A stretch of DNA of 64,000 bases, from assembly GCF_028471945.1 (NCBI RefSeq), contig NZ_CP110128.1:1538501-1602500 (forward strand), read 5' to 3'. The notes below the pieces were generated by a model that was not told where the DNA came from, made no database searches, and saw only the letters and a program-made list of their open reading frames with translations. The translations under genes and the position numbers were made by a program. Below, piece by piece: positions 44,468 to 53,636 of the stretch (position 1 is its first letter; every line of letters starts with the position of its first letter). This DNA is from Pseudomonas sp. WJP1. GTDB lineage: Bacteria; Pseudomonadota; Gammaproteobacteria; Pseudomonadales; Pseudomonadaceae.

Positions 44468-45220
44468 GTGAGCCGCCTGCTATTGAACTGCGACATCGGC
44501 GAGAGTTTCGGTAACTGGACCATGGGTCTGGACGCAGAGGTCATGCCCTTCATCGATTGCGCCAACATCGCCTGCGGTTTCCATGCCGGCGACCCGAGCA
44601 TCATGCGCAAGACCGTCAGCCTGGCCCTCAGCCACGGTGTGCAGATCGGCGCGCATCCGGCCTATCAGGACCTGGTTGGTTTTGGCCGCCGCTCCATGGC
44701 CTATACCGCCCAGGAACTGCAGGACATCCTGCATTACCAGATCGGCGCCCTCGACGGCATCTGCCGGGCCCAGGGCGGGCGGGTCAGCTACGTCAAACCC
44801 CACGGCGCGATGTACAACGACATGATGGCCAACCCCGCGCAATTGCGCGCCGTGCTGCAAGCGGTGGCGTCCTATGACCGCAGCCTGCCGCTGATGCTGA
44901 TGGCCAGCCGCGACAACAGCGCCGCACAGCAGTTGGGCGAGGAGTACGGCGTGACCCTGTGGTTCGAAGCTTTCGCCGACCGCGCATACGACTACGCCGG
45001 CATGTTGGTCTCGCGGCAACTGCCGGGGGCGGTGCATCACGAGCCGGAGAAAATCATCGAGCAGGCGTTGATCATTGCCCGTGGCGATCACCTCACCGCC
45101 AATGACGGCAGCGCCTTGCACTTGCAGGCCAACACCCTGTGCGTGCACGGCGACAATGCCAGTTCGGTAGCCGCCGTGCGGCGCATTCGTGACGCTCTGA
45201 ATCAGCAGGGCGCGTCATGA
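44468..45220 (+). CDS. pxpA: 5-oxoprolinase subunit PxpA (LamB/YcsF family)
   Basis: The 250-residue TIM-barrel-like protein has [16 protein letters not shown] at the start, [11 protein letters not shown], the histidine segment [16 protein letters not shown] and [12 protein letters not shown]. With PxpB and PxpC it hydrolyses 5-oxoproline to glutamate using ATP. I chose GTG 44468, behind CAGGAG, which gives VSRLLLNCD. The stop codon overlaps the pxpB ATG. Confidence 0.94.
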   Translation: MSRLLLNCDIGESFGNWTMGLDAEVMPFIDCANIACGFHAGDPSIMRKTVSLALSHGVQIGAHPAYQDLVGFGRRSMAYTAQELQDILHYQIGALDGICRAQGGRVSYVKPHGAMYNDMMANPAQLRAVLQAVASYDRSLPLMLMASRDNSAAQQLGEEYGVTLWFEAFADRAYDYAGMLVSRQLPGAVHHEPEKIIEQALIIARGDHLTANDGSALHLQANTLCVHGDNASSVAAVRRIRDALNQQGAS

Positions 45221-45921
45221 AACTGCGGGTAGAAGTGGTCGCGCTCGATTGCCTGATGGTGCGTCTGTTCGATGAAATCGCCGAAGCCAACATGCCATGG
45301 ATGCTGGCGGCCAGCGAAAGTCTGCGGGCGGCGTTTGGTGGGCACCTGATCGACCTAGTGCCGTCCTACACGACCTTGATGGTGCATTACGATTTGACCG
45401 CGTTGAGCCCGACCCAGGCTCGGGAATTGATTGCCGAAGCACTGATCGACCTGTCGCCCAATGCACGTACTCGTGGCAAATGCCATGTGCTGCCGGTGTG
45501 GTACGACTTGAGTGTCGGTCCTGAACTGAGCCTGTTGTCACAGCGCAGCGGATTGTCGGTTGAGGACGTCATCCGCCGTCATAGCGAACGTGAGTATCAG
45601 GTGTTCGCCCTGGGCTTCGCACCGGGGTTCGCGTTCATGGGCCTGGTGGAAGAAGTGCTCGCCGCACCGCGCCTGAGCACACCGCGCAAGAAAGTCGCCG
45701 CCGGCAGTGTCGGTATCGCCGAGCGGCAGACGGCCGCCTATCCGGTGGTCTCCCCCGGCGGCTGGAACCTGATCGGCCGCACACCGGCCAAATTGTTCGA
45801 CCGCAACCGTGACGGCTACAGCCTGATGCAACCGGGCGACACCGTGCGCTTCGAAGCGGTCGGCCATGCCGAATTCATCAACCTGGGCGGTGATGACACG
45901 CCATTGGAGGCCCAGGTATGA
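45217..45921 (+). CDS. pxpB: 5-oxoprolinase subunit PxpB (KipI family)
   Basis: The 234-residue protein has [13 protein letters not shown], the segment with [20 protein letters not shown] and the late GWNLIGRTP, all diagnostic of the allophanate-hydrolase-subunit-1 fold. Together with PxpC it forms the ATP-dependent part of 5-oxoprolinase. ATGA overlaps join it to pxpA upstream and pxpC downstream, so the three subunits are translationally coupled. Confidence 0.94.
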   Translation: MKLRVEVVALDCLMVRLFDEIAEANMPWMLAASESLRAAFGGHLIDLVPSYTTLMVHYDLTALSPTQARELIAEALIDLSPNARTRGKCHVLPVWYDLSVGPELSLLSQRSGLSVEDVIRRHSEREYQVFALGFAPGFAFMGLVEEVLAAPRLSTPRKKVAAGSVGIAERQTAAYPVVSPGGWNLIGRTPAKLFDRNRDGYSLMQPGDTVRFEAVGHAEFINLGGDDTPLEAQV

Positions 45922-46844
45922 GCCGTCTGACGATTGAAGCGAGTACACCGCTGTGCCTGTTGCAGGACGCCGGCCGTTTCGGTGTGCGGCATCTGGGCGT
46001 GACCCAGGGCGGGGCGGCTGATTGGCGTTCGATGTCCTGGGCCAACTGGTTGCTGGGTAACGGGCTGGATGCACCGGTGATCGAAATCACCCTCGGCGGG
46101 TTCAATGTCGTGGCGCAAGACGATTGCGTACTGGCGTTGGCCGGGGCCGATCTGGGGGCAAAGGTGGACGGCGAGCCGCTGGCACCGTGGCGTAGCTTCA
46201 GGCTGCAAAAGGGCCAGCAATTGCAATTCACCCAGCCATTGCTCGGCGCCCGGGCCTACCTGGCCGCACCGGGTGGCTTCGATGCGCCGAAAGTCTTGGG
46301 CAGCAGCGCGACGGTGGTCCGTGAGGAACTCGGCGGCCTGGATGGCATGGGGCGTGCGCTGGATAAAGGCGCGAGTTTGAGCTATTCGGGCAATTCGGTG
46401 ATGTTGCTGCGCGAATTGAGCGCAGATCAGCGGCCGGACCTGAGGCTTGATACGCCGTTGGACCTGGTGCTCGGTGCGCAGATCGGTGAGTTCAGCGGGC
46501 AGAGTCTGTTCGATGCGTTCAACAGCGTGTGGAACCTCGACAGCCGTGCCGACCGCATGGGCATTCGCCTGTTGGGTACGGCGTTGCACTACCAGGGCAA
46601 GCCGATGATTTCCGAAGGCATTCCATTGGGCGCTGTGCAGGTACCGCCGGACGGGCAGCCGATCGTGCTGCTCAATGACCGGCAGACCATTGGCGGTTAT
46701 CCACGGTTGGGGGCGTTGACGCCGTTGGCGCTGGCGCGGCTGGCGCAGTATTTGCCGGGCGCGCAGGTGCGGTTGCGGCCGGTGGTGCAGGAGGTTGCTC
46801 ATCGGGAGCAGGTCGAGTACTTGCGCAGGTTTTCACACCGCTAA
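45918..46844 (+). CDS. pxpC: 5-oxoprolinase subunit PxpC (KipA family)
   Basis: The 308-residue cyclophilin-like protein begins with LQDAGRFGVRHLGVTQGGAA, then has GARAYLAAPGGFD and the late LLNDRQTIGGYPRLG, typical of allophanate hydrolase subunit 2/KipA. It pairs with PxpB. Last gene of the unit, followed by a degenerate REP pair. Confidence 0.94.
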   Translation: MSRLTIEASTPLCLLQDAGRFGVRHLGVTQGGAADWRSMSWANWLLGNGLDAPVIEITLGGFNVVAQDDCVLALAGADLGAKVDGEPLAPWRSFRLQKGQQLQFTQPLLGARAYLAAPGGFDAPKVLGSSATVVREELGGLDGMGRALDKGASLSYSGNSVMLLRELSADQRPDLRLDTPLDLVLGAQIGEFSGQSLFDAFNSVWNLDSRADRMGIRLLGTALHYQGKPMISEGIPLGAVQVPPDGQPIVLLNDRQTIGGYPRLGALTPLALARLAQYLPGAQVRLRPVVQEVAHREQVEYLRRFSHR

Positions 46845-46869
46845 CAGCTTCGTCGGAACGCCGCCCGGA

Positions 46870-46937
46870 GCCGGCTCGCTCCCACAAGGTCTTATGTACG
46901 ACAAAGATCCAATGTGGGAGCGAGCCTGCTCGCGAAG
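46870..46937. repeat. REP pair with a decayed left arm
   Basis: The right arm (46913-46937) is a full GGAGCGAGCCTGCTCGCGAAG copy split over its length; the left arm retains only GCCGGCTCGCTCCCACA (46870-46886). Located between the convergent ends of pxpC and the VWA gene. Confidence 0.7.
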
Positions 46938-46960
46938 AGGCCATCACAGGCGATGCATTT

Positions 46961-48139
46961 CTACTTGGAAAGAAACCGCATCCCTTCCTCCAACCCCCGC
47001 AATGTCAACGGATACATCTGGTCCTCAATCAAATCCCGAACGATATTGGTCGAGGAGGTATAGCCCCAGGTATCTTTCGGGTACGGGTTGATCCAGATGA
47101 GCTTCTTGTACTTCTCCTTGAACCGCTGCATCCACACATAGCCGGCTTCTTCGTTCCAGTGCTCGACGCTGCCACCCGGCTGGGTGATTTCGTAGGGCGC
47201 CATGGCGGCGTCGCCGATGAAGATCACCTTGTAATCGGCGCCGTACTTGTGCAGCAGATCCATGGTCGAAGTGCGCTCGGAGGTGCGGCGCATGTTGTTC
47301 TTCCACACCGATTCATAAATGAAGTTGTGGAAGTAGAAGTACTCCAGATGCTTGAACTCGGTCTTGCACGCCGAGAACAGCTCTTCGCAGATCTTTACGT
47401 GGGCGTCCATCGAGCCGCCGATGTCGAACAGCAGCAACAGCTTGACCGTGTTGCGCCGTTCCGGACGCATCTGGATGTTCAGCAGCCCGGCATCCTTGGC
47501 GGTGTGGTCGATGGTGCCATCGATATCGAGTTCTTCGGCGGCACCCTGGCGGGCGAATTTGCGTAAGCGGCGCAGGGCGACCTTGATGTTGCGCGTGCCC
47601 AGCTCGACCGAGTCGTCGAGGTTCTTGTACTCGCGCTGATCCCAGACCTTTACGGCCTTGCCCTGGCGCTTGCCGGCATCGCCAACCCGAATGCCTTCCG
47701 GGTTGAAACCGCCGGAACCGAACGGGCTGGTACCACCGGTGCCGATCCACTTGTTGCCGCCGGCATGGCGTTCCTTCTGTTCTTCCAGGCGTTTCTTGAA
47801 TTCTTCGATCAGCTTGTCCAGGCCACCGAGGGACTGGATCGCCGCCCGCTCTTCGTCAGTCAGGGAACGTTCGAATTCCTTGCGCAGCCAGTCTTCCGGG
47901 ATCAACGCCTGGAGGTGATCGTCGAGCTTTTCCAGGCCATTGAAGTAGGCCCCGAAGGCCCGGTCGAACTTGTCGAAATGCTTTTCGTCCTTCACCAGGA
48001 TCGCCCGGGACAAGTAATAGAACTCGTCCATGTCGGCGAAGGTCACGCGCTGTTTAAGCGCGTTGATCAGGTCCAGCAGCTCGCGCACCGAGACCGGTAC
48101 CTTGGCTGCACGCATTTCATTGAACAGATTGAGCAGCAT
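46961..48139 (-). CDS. VWA (CoxE-like) domain protein, partner of MoxR ATPase
   Basis: A 392-residue protein with a helical N-terminal half, a glycine-rich linker (about 125-155) and a C-terminal von Willebrand A domain. Its metal site reads LLFDIGGSMDAH, a DxGGS form rather than the common DxSxS, with FIGDAAM later. MoxR-VWA pairs act as chaperones that assemble or insert cofactors into other complexes; the client is unknown. It lies 18 bases after the MoxR gene on the same strand. Confidence 0.88.
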   Translation of the reverse strand: MLLNLFNEMRAAKVPVSVRELLDLINALKQRVTFADMDEFYYLSRAILVKDEKHFDKFDRAFGAYFNGLEKLDDHLQALIPEDWLRKEFERSLTDEERAAIQSLGGLDKLIEEFKKRLEEQKERHAGGNKWIGTGGTSPFGSGGFNPEGIRVGDAGKRQGKAVKVWDQREYKNLDDSVELGTRNIKVALRRLRKFARQGAAEELDIDGTIDHTAKDAGLLNIQMRPERRNTVKLLLLFDIGGSMDAHVKICEELFSACKTEFKHLEYFYFHNFIYESVWKNNMRRTSERTSTMDLLHKYGADYKVIFIGDAAMAPYEITQPGGSVEHWNEEAGYVWMQRFKEKYKKLIWINPYPKDTWGYTSSTNIVRDLIEDQMYPLTLRGLEEGMRFLSK

Positions 48140-48157
48140 GGCATTTGCCCCAGATGA

Positions 48158-49003
48158 TCAACGACTGCCGCGACGGCTCATGAACGCCAGGCGCTCAAGC
48201 AGTTGCACGTCCTGTTCGTTCTTCACCAGCGCGCCTGCCAGCGGCGGGATGGCCTTGGTCGGATCGCGTTCACGCAGCACCGCTTCGCCGATGTTGTCGG
48301 CCATCAGCAGCTTCAGCCAGTCCACCAGCTCGGAGGTCGAAGGCTTCTTCTTCAGGCCCGGCACCTTGCGCACGTCGAAGAACACGTCCAGCGCCTCGCT
48401 AACCAGGTCTTTCTTGATGTCCGGGTAGTGCACGTCGACGATCCGCTGCATCGTGGTGCGATCCGGGAACGCGATGTAGTGGAAGAAGCAGCGGCGCAGG
48501 AAGGCGTCCGGCAGCTCTTTCTCGTTGTTGGAGGTGATGATGATGATCGGGCGCTTCTTGGCCTTGATGGTCTCGTCGATCTCGTAGACGTAGAACTCCA
48601 TCTTGTCGAGTTCTTGCAGCAGGTCGTTGGGGAACTCGATGTCGGCCTTGTCGATTTCGTCGATCAGCAGAATCACGCGCTCTTCGGACTCGAACGCTTC
48701 CCAGAGCTTGCCCTTCTTCAGGTAGTTGCGAACGTCGTGGACCTTTTCCGTGCCCAGCTGCGAGTCGCGCAGGCGGCTGACCGCGTCGTACTCGTACAGG
48801 CCCTGGTGAGCCTTGGTGGTGGATTTGATGTGCCAGGTGATCAGCTTGGCGCCAAAGGAGTCGGCCAGTTGCTCGGCGAGCATGGTCTTGCCGGTGCCTG
48901 GTTCGCCCTTGACCAGCAGTGGCCGCTCCAGGGTGATGGCGGCGTTGACCGCCAGCTTAAGGTCATCGGTGGCGACGTAGGCCTGGGTGCCTTCGAACTT
49001 CAT
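48158..49003 (-). CDS. MoxR-family AAA+ ATPase
   Basis: The 281-residue ATPase has Walker A KGEPGTGKTMLAEQ (about residues 33-46), Walker B VILLIDEIDKAD, sensor 1 IIITSNNEKELPDAFLRRC with arginine fingers, and the MoxR-type lid. It works with the downstream VWA protein. The promoter region contains a tandem 12-base repeat about 50 bases upstream of the start codon. Confidence 0.93.
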   Translation of the reverse strand: MKFEGTQAYVATDDLKLAVNAAITLERPLLVKGEPGTGKTMLAEQLADSFGAKLITWHIKSTTKAHQGLYEYDAVSRLRDSQLGTEKVHDVRNYLKKGKLWEAFESEERVILLIDEIDKADIEFPNDLLQELDKMEFYVYEIDETIKAKKRPIIIITSNNEKELPDAFLRRCFFHYIAFPDRTTMQRIVDVHYPDIKKDLVSEALDVFFDVRKVPGLKKKPSTSELVDWLKLLMADNIGEAVLRERDPTKAIPPLAGALVKNEQDVQLLERLAFMSRRGSR

Positions 49004-49051
49004 CTGCTAATCCTCGAACGGTAACGCCGGCCTGAGCGAGGCAGGGCGCAG

Positions 49052-49075
49052 GGTGCAATAAAAGGTGCAATAAAA
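49052..49075. repeat. Tandem exact 12-bp direct repeat upstream of moxR
   Basis: GGTGCAATAAAA occurs twice back to back (49052-49063 and 49064-49075). It lies 49-72 bases upstream of the MoxR start codon, where a promoter would be expected. Confidence 0.85.
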
Positions 49076-49157
49076 TGGTCAGCCCAGACTATAACGCGGT
49101 GTCCGGTCGACTGTGAACGCAGACGGCTTATTCAGTCTCTGAATGGAGCGTCACATC

Positions 49158-49210
49158 TTGACTCAGTCTCGGCGGCTGGCCAGTATTGAGATATCGCCAT
49201 AATGGCGATA
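49158..49210 (+). promoter_or_regulatory. Promoter and palindromic operator of the DUF4160/DUF2442 pair
   Basis: TTGACT (49158-49163), 17 bases, CAGTAT (49181-49186) form a likely promoter. Immediately after, at 49192-49210, is the perfect palindrome TATCGCCATAATGGCGATA (nine-base arms, one central base), ending 11 bases before the first start codon. Since the second gene encodes a helix-turn-helix protein, autorepression through this site is the natural reading. Confidence 0.65.
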
Positions 49211-49221
49211 GCTTGCCAGGC

Positions 49222-49452
49222 ATGTCTACCAAATATCGATTTCGAGATACCTATCGCATTCAGCTGCGAGAGAAGGATCATCCGCCGCCCCACGTTCATC
49301 TGACCGGTGGCGGGCTGGACGTCATGCTGAGCCTGGAAACCGTCGTCGTGATGGTGGGCAAGGCACCGCCGCTGATTATCAAGGAAGCGCTGGATTGGGT
49401 CAGGGCCCATCAGGTGCAATTGCTGGAGGATTGGAAACGATGTTACCCATGA
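49222..49452 (+). CDS. DUF4160 protein, first gene of a toxin-antitoxin-like pair
   Basis: A 76-residue protein with the family signature LREKDHPPPHVHLTGGGLDVML. DUF4160 proteins are commonly encoded next to DUF2442 proteins in what look like toxin-antitoxin or small regulatory modules; no activity is established that I know of. I chose ATG 49222 with CCAGG upstream. It overlaps the next gene by 13 bases, implying coupled translation. Confidence 0.8.
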   Translation: MSTKYRFRDTYRIQLREKDHPPPHVHLTGGGLDVMLSLETVVVMVGKAPPLIIKEALDWVRAHQVQLLEDWKRCYP

Positions 49453-49940
49453 AGCGACCACGACTATCGGCAGTGGGTGTATTGCCGGACTATCGGTTGG
49501 CGCTGACGTTCATCGATGGTCAACAACTGACCTTGGACCTGAGTCGCGACCTGCAGGCTTTTGCGGGCTTGAAACCCTTGCAGGGAGAGGCTTTCGAGGG
49601 GGCCACGCTGGGGGATGATGGCTGGTGTGTGGAGTGGCCCGGGCAGGACATCCAGATCGGTGCCGACACTTTGTACCTGGATGCGCTTGCGCAAAACGCT
49701 TCGGACGAAAATACCCGGATCTTCATCGACTGGCGCGCTCGAACCGGATTGCCGCTCAATCAGGCCGCCGCGGCGTTGGGAGTCAGCGCCCGCAGCATCA
49801 GCCGCTACAGCAGTGGTAGAGAGGCGGTACCGCGCTCACTGGCCCTGGCCTGCCTGGGATGGGACTTCCTGCAACAGCAAGCCAATCTGCCACGGGCAGC
49901 CGAAGTAACCGGGCGCTACACCGTCACGCGCAAGCGTTAA
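49440..49940 (+). CDS. DUF2442 protein with C-terminal helix-turn-helix
   Basis: The 166-residue protein has an N-terminal DUF2442 domain (about 10-85; LPDYRLALTFIDGQQLTLDL and GATLGDDGWCVEW) and an XRE-like helix-turn-helix near residues 100-150 (GLPLNQAAAALGVSARSISR). GGAGGA nine bases before ATG 49440 supports that start; ATG 49449 is an alternative. The HTH makes it the likely repressor or antitoxin of the pair. Confidence 0.78.
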   Translation: MLPMKRPRLSAVGVLPDYRLALTFIDGQQLTLDLSRDLQAFAGLKPLQGEAFEGATLGDDGWCVEWPGQDIQIGADTLYLDALAQNASDENTRIFIDWRARTGLPLNQAAAALGVSARSISRYSSGREAVPRSLALACLGWDFLQQQANLPRAAEVTGRYTVTRKR

Positions 49941-51013
49941 CCGGCATCCGGCTTGGGTCGTTCATATTGGGCATTGAATGCCTGAATGAAACCATTGCGT
50001 AAAATCTGCAAAAACGCCTCGAACGCGCTGATATCTTTTTGATGGACGTTGCCGCGTAGCTCAACCCGCGTTGCAAACTGGTTCTTGCCCTGGTTTTTCA
50101 GAACGGTCTCGGTGCCGCCGACCAGAGCCTCCCAGATGGAACGAAAAAGGCCTTTGTCCTTGTTTTCCACATCCTGTTGCCAGTTGAACACGTCGACATC
50201 CCTGAGCAGCGGTTTGATGTAACCCGTCAATTTGGCTTTTTTCGCCTCGGCTTCGATGACCACATCGCCGTGGCCGGCATTGAAATCAAACTTGCCGTAG
50301 GCCGATGCGAAGTCGTTCATGCGTTTGAGCTGAATGTCCCGGGCCCGCATGCGGAACTCGAAATCCTCGAAGTTGCTCAGTGGATCGAACGTGGCCGTGG
50401 TTTCCAGGGGGGCGTGTCCCAGCAGCAGTGCCTTGCCTTCGAAGCGGGCGTCGCGCTTGCCTTTGGAATCGACCACGTTGGTCAGGTTGTAAATGTTCAG
50501 GTCGACTTTGGTGGCATTCATGTTCACCGGTGGCTTGGAGTTGAAGTTGCGAAAACTGACCTTGCCATCGTCGATTTGCACTTCGTTGAGGGTAATCGGC
50601 AGCAATTTACCCAGTTGGGCGCGCCAGTCGGTGCCTTCGCCGGTTTGCGAGTTTTTCTTGTTGGCCCCACCGTCGACGAAGTTGACCTCAGGCTTGACGA
50701 ACTTCACTTCGGCTACCACCGCGTGGTCGTACCACAGGGAATGCCAGCTGACCGAGAGGTCGATCAGCGGCGCATTGACGAAGGGAACAGGTACCTTGCC
50801 CTCGACCTTGACGATTTTCAGGCCGTTGATCTTGTACGCTCCGCGCCACAGGGCCAGGTCCACGTCGGCAATCTGGCCACGGTAATCGCCCATGTTCGCC
50901 AGCCGGTCATTGAGGTAGTCGCGCACAAGGTAGGGCAGGGCGAAGTGCAGGGTAACCAGCAGCACAACGAGGCCGGCGAAGCTCCATAACGGCCAGCGGT
51001 ATCGACGTTTCAT
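49937..51013 (-). CDS. DUF748/AsmA-like envelope protein
   Basis: The 358-residue protein has an N-terminal membrane anchor (about 6-26, WPLWSFAGLVVLLVTLHFAL) and a long beta-rich periplasmic part with the DUF748 features RGAYKINGLKIVKVEGKVPV and PITLNEVQIDDGKVSFRNF. AsmA-related proteins bridge the envelope and may move phospholipids; the role of this short member is unknown. ATG 51013 begins MKRRYRWPLW. Its 3' end overlaps the convergent DUF2442 gene by four bases. Confidence 0.82.
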   Translation of the reverse strand: MKRRYRWPLWSFAGLVVLLVTLHFALPYLVRDYLNDRLANMGDYRGQIADVDLALWRGAYKINGLKIVKVEGKVPVPFVNAPLIDLSVSWHSLWYDHAVVAEVKFVKPEVNFVDGGANKKNSQTGEGTDWRAQLGKLLPITLNEVQIDDGKVSFRNFNSKPPVNMNATKVDLNIYNLTNVVDSKGKRDARFEGKALLLGHAPLETTATFDPLSNFEDFEFRMRARDIQLKRMNDFASAYGKFDFNAGHGDVVIEAEAKKAKLTGYIKPLLRDVDVFNWQQDVENKDKGLFRSIWEALVGGTETVLKNQGKNQFATRVELRGNVHQKDISAFEAFLQILRNGFIQAFNAQYERPKPDAG

Positions 51014-51142
51014 GATGGTAATTCTCTGGCGTTCTATAGCCATTGACTGCGCTCACATCCGGACGTTCGACCTGACTGGACGCCTACGGGCAAGAGGCTT
51101 ACCTTGATGCCCTATTTCAATGCTGTCGTTAAGGACCCAGCC

Positions 51143-52117
51143 ATGAGCCGTATCTACGCTGACAATGCCCATTCCATCGGCAACACGCCGTTGGTGCAGA
51201 TCAACCGTATCGCGCCGCGCGGCGTCACCATCCTGGCCAAGATAGAGGGGCGCAACCCCGGTTACTCGGTCAAGTGCCGGATTGGCGCCAACATGATCTG
51301 GGACGCCGAAAGCACGGGCAGGCTCAAGCCGGGCATGACCATCGTCGAGCCGACCTCCGGCAACACCGGCATCGGCCTGGCCTTCGTTGCCGCCGCGCGT
51401 GGCTACAAATTGATGCTGACCATGCCGGCATCCATGAGCATCGAGCGCCGCAAGGTACTCAAGGCACTGGGGGCGGAACTGGTGCTGACCGAGCCGGCCA
51501 AGGGCATGAAAGGTGCGATCGAGAAGGCTGGGGAGATCGTCGCCAGTGATCCGGCGCGCTATTTCATGCCAGCGCAGTTCGACAACCCGGCCAACCCCGC
51601 CATCCACGAAAAAACCACCGGGCCCGAGATCTGGAACGATACCGACGGTGCCGTGGACGTATTGGTGGCAGGGGTCGGAACAGGCGGAACCATTACCGGC
51701 GTTTCGCGGTATATCAAGAATACCCAGGGCAAACCTATCGTCTCGGTGGCAGTGGAACCTGCGGTATCACCGGTGATTTCCCAAAAGTTGGCCGGTGAGG
51801 AAATCAAGCCGAGTCCGCACAAGATCCAGGGCATCGGTGCCGGTTTTGTGCCGAATAACCTCGACCTGTCGATCGTTGACCGGGTAGAGCTGGTCACCGA
51901 CGAGGAGTCCAAGGCCATGGCCCTGCGCTTGATGCAGGAAGAAGGCATCCTGTGCGGCATCTCCTGCGGCGCCGCGATGGCCGTGGCAGTTCGCCTTGCG
52001 GAGACCCCGGAAATGCAGGGCAAGACCATTGTGGTGATCCTTCCGGATTCCGGTGAACGTTACTTGTCGAGCATGCTGTTCAGCGATCTGTTTACCGAAC
52101 AGGAGAATCAGCAGTAA
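51143..52117 (+). CDS. cysK: Cysteine synthase A (O-acetylserine sulfhydrylase)
   Basis: Makes L-cysteine from O-acetylserine and sulfide. The 324-residue PLP enzyme has Schiff-base Lys44 in [16 protein letters not shown], the substrate loop [13 protein letters not shown], and the phosphate-cup loop [29 protein letters not shown] is near the C-terminus. The residues fit CysK better than CysM. ATG 51143 gives the conserved [16 protein letters not shown]; the upstream in-frame ATG pair at 51104 has no ribosome-binding site. Confidence 0.95.
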   Translation: MSRIYADNAHSIGNTPLVQINRIAPRGVTILAKIEGRNPGYSVKCRIGANMIWDAESTGRLKPGMTIVEPTSGNTGIGLAFVAAARGYKLMLTMPASMSIERRKVLKALGAELVLTEPAKGMKGAIEKAGEIVASDPARYFMPAQFDNPANPAIHEKTTGPEIWNDTDGAVDVLVAGVGTGGTITGVSRYIKNTQGKPIVSVAVEPAVSPVISQKLAGEEIKPSPHKIQGIGAGFVPNNLDLSIVDRVELVTDEESKAMALRLMQEEGILCGISCGAAMAVAVRLAETPEMQGKTIVVILPDSGERYLSSMLFSDLFTEQENQQ

Positions 52118-52137
52118 CCGCTGGCAAAGGCTCAAAT

Positions 52138-52165
52138 GATGGAGAGGGGGCTTCCCTTCTTCATC
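52138..52165 (+). terminator. Stem-loop after cysK
   Basis: GATGGAGAGGG (52138-52148) pairs with CCTTCTTCATC (52155-52165), with two G-T pairs, around a six-base loop. There is no T-tract, so it may stabilise the transcript end rather than terminate on its own. Confidence 0.4.
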
Positions 52166-52349
52166 AGGTGTGAGTGACCCGGATCAGCAAGTGTTCAGGC
52201 ACCTTGTGATAAGAAATACTTTGTTACGCATTGCTTGACACAGTATCTCGGGTTACACGGGTTTTTCCCGTGATTGGTAGTGGTTATCATGCCAACGGCC
52301 GCGTCGGGGAATGGCGTTGCGCAGATGTCTATCGATCAAGGAGCTGTTG

Positions 52350-53288
52350 ATGAGCATTTCGGTTGCCGCGAAAGCGTCGTTTTTGCTGCTGTTCCTGGGC
52401 AGTACCCTCTATGTGCATTTGCGTGGCAAGGCGCGCTTGCCGGTCTTGCGCCAATTCGTCAACCATTCGGCCCTGTTCGCCCCCTATAACGCCTTGATGT
52501 ATCTGTTCTCCGGCGTACCTTCAAAACCCTACCTGGACCGCAGCAAGTTTCCCGAACTGGATGTGCTCAAGGACCACTGGGAAGTTATCCGCGACGAAGC
52601 GATGCACCTGTTTGACGAGGGTTACATCCGCGCCGCGGAAAAAAACAACGACGCCGGGTTCGGTTCGTTTTTCAGGAAGGGCTGGAAACGGTTTTACCTC
52701 AAATGGTACGACAAACCCTTGCCCTCGGCCGAGCTGTTGTGCCCGAAGACCGTGGCGCTGGTCAGCGCGATTCCCAATGTCAGGGGGGCCATGTTCGCCT
52801 TGCTGCCGGGGGGCAGTCATCTCAATCCGCACCGCGATCCCTTCGCCGGCTCCCTGCGCTACCACCTGGGACTGGCGACGCCCAATAGCGACGCTTGCCG
52901 CATCTACGTCGACGGTCAGGCCTACGCCTGGCGTGATGGTGAAGACGTGATGTTCGACGAAACCTATGTGCATTGGGTCAAGAACGAAACCGACCAGACC
53001 CGGGTCATCCTGTTCTGCGACATCGAGCGACCGCTCAGTAACCGCTTGATCACCGGCATCAACCGCCGGATCAGCAGCCTGCTGGGACGCGCCACCGCGC
53101 CGCAGAACCTTGCGCATGAACGCGTGGGCGGGATCAACCAGGCCTATGCCTGGAGCAAGCGATTCAGCGACAGGTCCAGTGGTGCGATCAAGCAGTGGAA
53201 GCGTCGTTATCCCAAGGCCTACCGGGTAATGCGACCAGTATTGGCGATCGGTGTGCTGGCTTTGCTGGTCCATTGGCTGCTGGGCTGA
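52350..53288 (+). CDS. lpxO: Lipid A 2-hydroxylase LpxO-like Fe(II)/2-oxoglutarate dioxygenase
   Basis: The 312-residue protein belongs to the aspartyl/asparaginyl beta-hydroxylase family. Iron ligands fit HRDPFAGSLRYHLGL (first His, Asp) and VHWVKNETDQTRVILFCDIERP (second His and the arginine that binds 2-oxoglutarate). N- and C-terminal membrane segments (about 4-20 and 292-310) point to an inner-membrane LpxO, which hydroxylates a lipid A acyl chain. GGAGCTG precedes ATG 52350. A perfect CACGGG-N5-CCCGTG repeat lies in the leader (52256-52272). Confidence 0.88.
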   Translation: MSISVAAKASFLLLFLGSTLYVHLRGKARLPVLRQFVNHSALFAPYNALMYLFSGVPSKPYLDRSKFPELDVLKDHWEVIRDEAMHLFDEGYIRAAEKNNDAGFGSFFRKGWKRFYLKWYDKPLPSAELLCPKTVALVSAIPNVRGAMFALLPGGSHLNPHRDPFAGSLRYHLGLATPNSDACRIYVDGQAYAWRDGEDVMFDETYVHWVKNETDQTRVILFCDIERPLSNRLITGINRRISSLLGRATAPQNLAHERVGGINQAYAWSKRFSDRSSGAIKQWKRRYPKAYRVMRPVLAIGVLALLVHWLLG

Positions 53289-53383
53289 ACATCTGTTGGG
53301 CGTCCCTTGGCAAAAAATGGTTACGGCCAGCACCTCACCCGTCTATTGCAAGCGGGTTGATGCCAGTCACGTCTTCCAACCCA

Positions 53384-53413
53384 TTGCCAAGGCTGTCGAG
53401 CTCTGGTTATAGT
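53384..53413 (+). promoter_or_regulatory. Sigma-70 promoter candidate of the orphan unit
   Basis: TTGCCA (53384-53389), 18 bases, TATAGT (53408-53413). Transcription would start near 53420, directly at the stem-loop AGCAGGT-N7-ACCTGCT (53421-53441). Confidence 0.5.
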
Positions 53414-53470
53414 CGGCACAAGCAGGTCCCCATGACCTGCTTTCTCAACTTCTCGAAAAAGATCAGCCCA

Positions 53471-53635
53471 ATGCCTGCATCCCTCATCAACGCGGTAGTC
53501 GATTCAGCGGTCAACGCTGGCGTCGTGCCGTGCGGGAACCAGCAGCCTGTGCAGATCAGTCATTACCCCCCACCTGTCAGTAGCACACCGGTGTGCGCAG
53601 TCGCAGCACCGCCGGGTGTTGGCATTTCGGGCTGA
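53471..53635 (+). CDS. Candidate small protein, 54 residues (67 if started at 53432)
   Basis: The frame encodes a small protein rich in Pro, Val and Ala with two cysteines (VVPCGNQQP, then STPVCAVAAPPGVG) and no membrane segment. Third positions are mostly G or C, as in real genes here. Against it: no clear ribosome-binding site before ATG 53471, and the ATG at 53432 lies in the loop and stem of the hairpin. It could also be a structured RNA. I do not recognise the sequence. Confidence 0.35.
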   Translation: MPASLINAVVDSAVNAGVVPCGNQQPVQISHYPPPVSSTPVCAVAAPPGVGISG

Positions 53636-53636
53636 T

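Noticed and set aside
52256..52272. CACGGG-N5-CCCGTG hairpin upstream of lpxO as a terminator or riboswitch
   Set aside because: Six-pair stem with a T loop, no T-tract after it and no aptamer-like conserved core; kept only as a leader hairpin in the lpxO entry.
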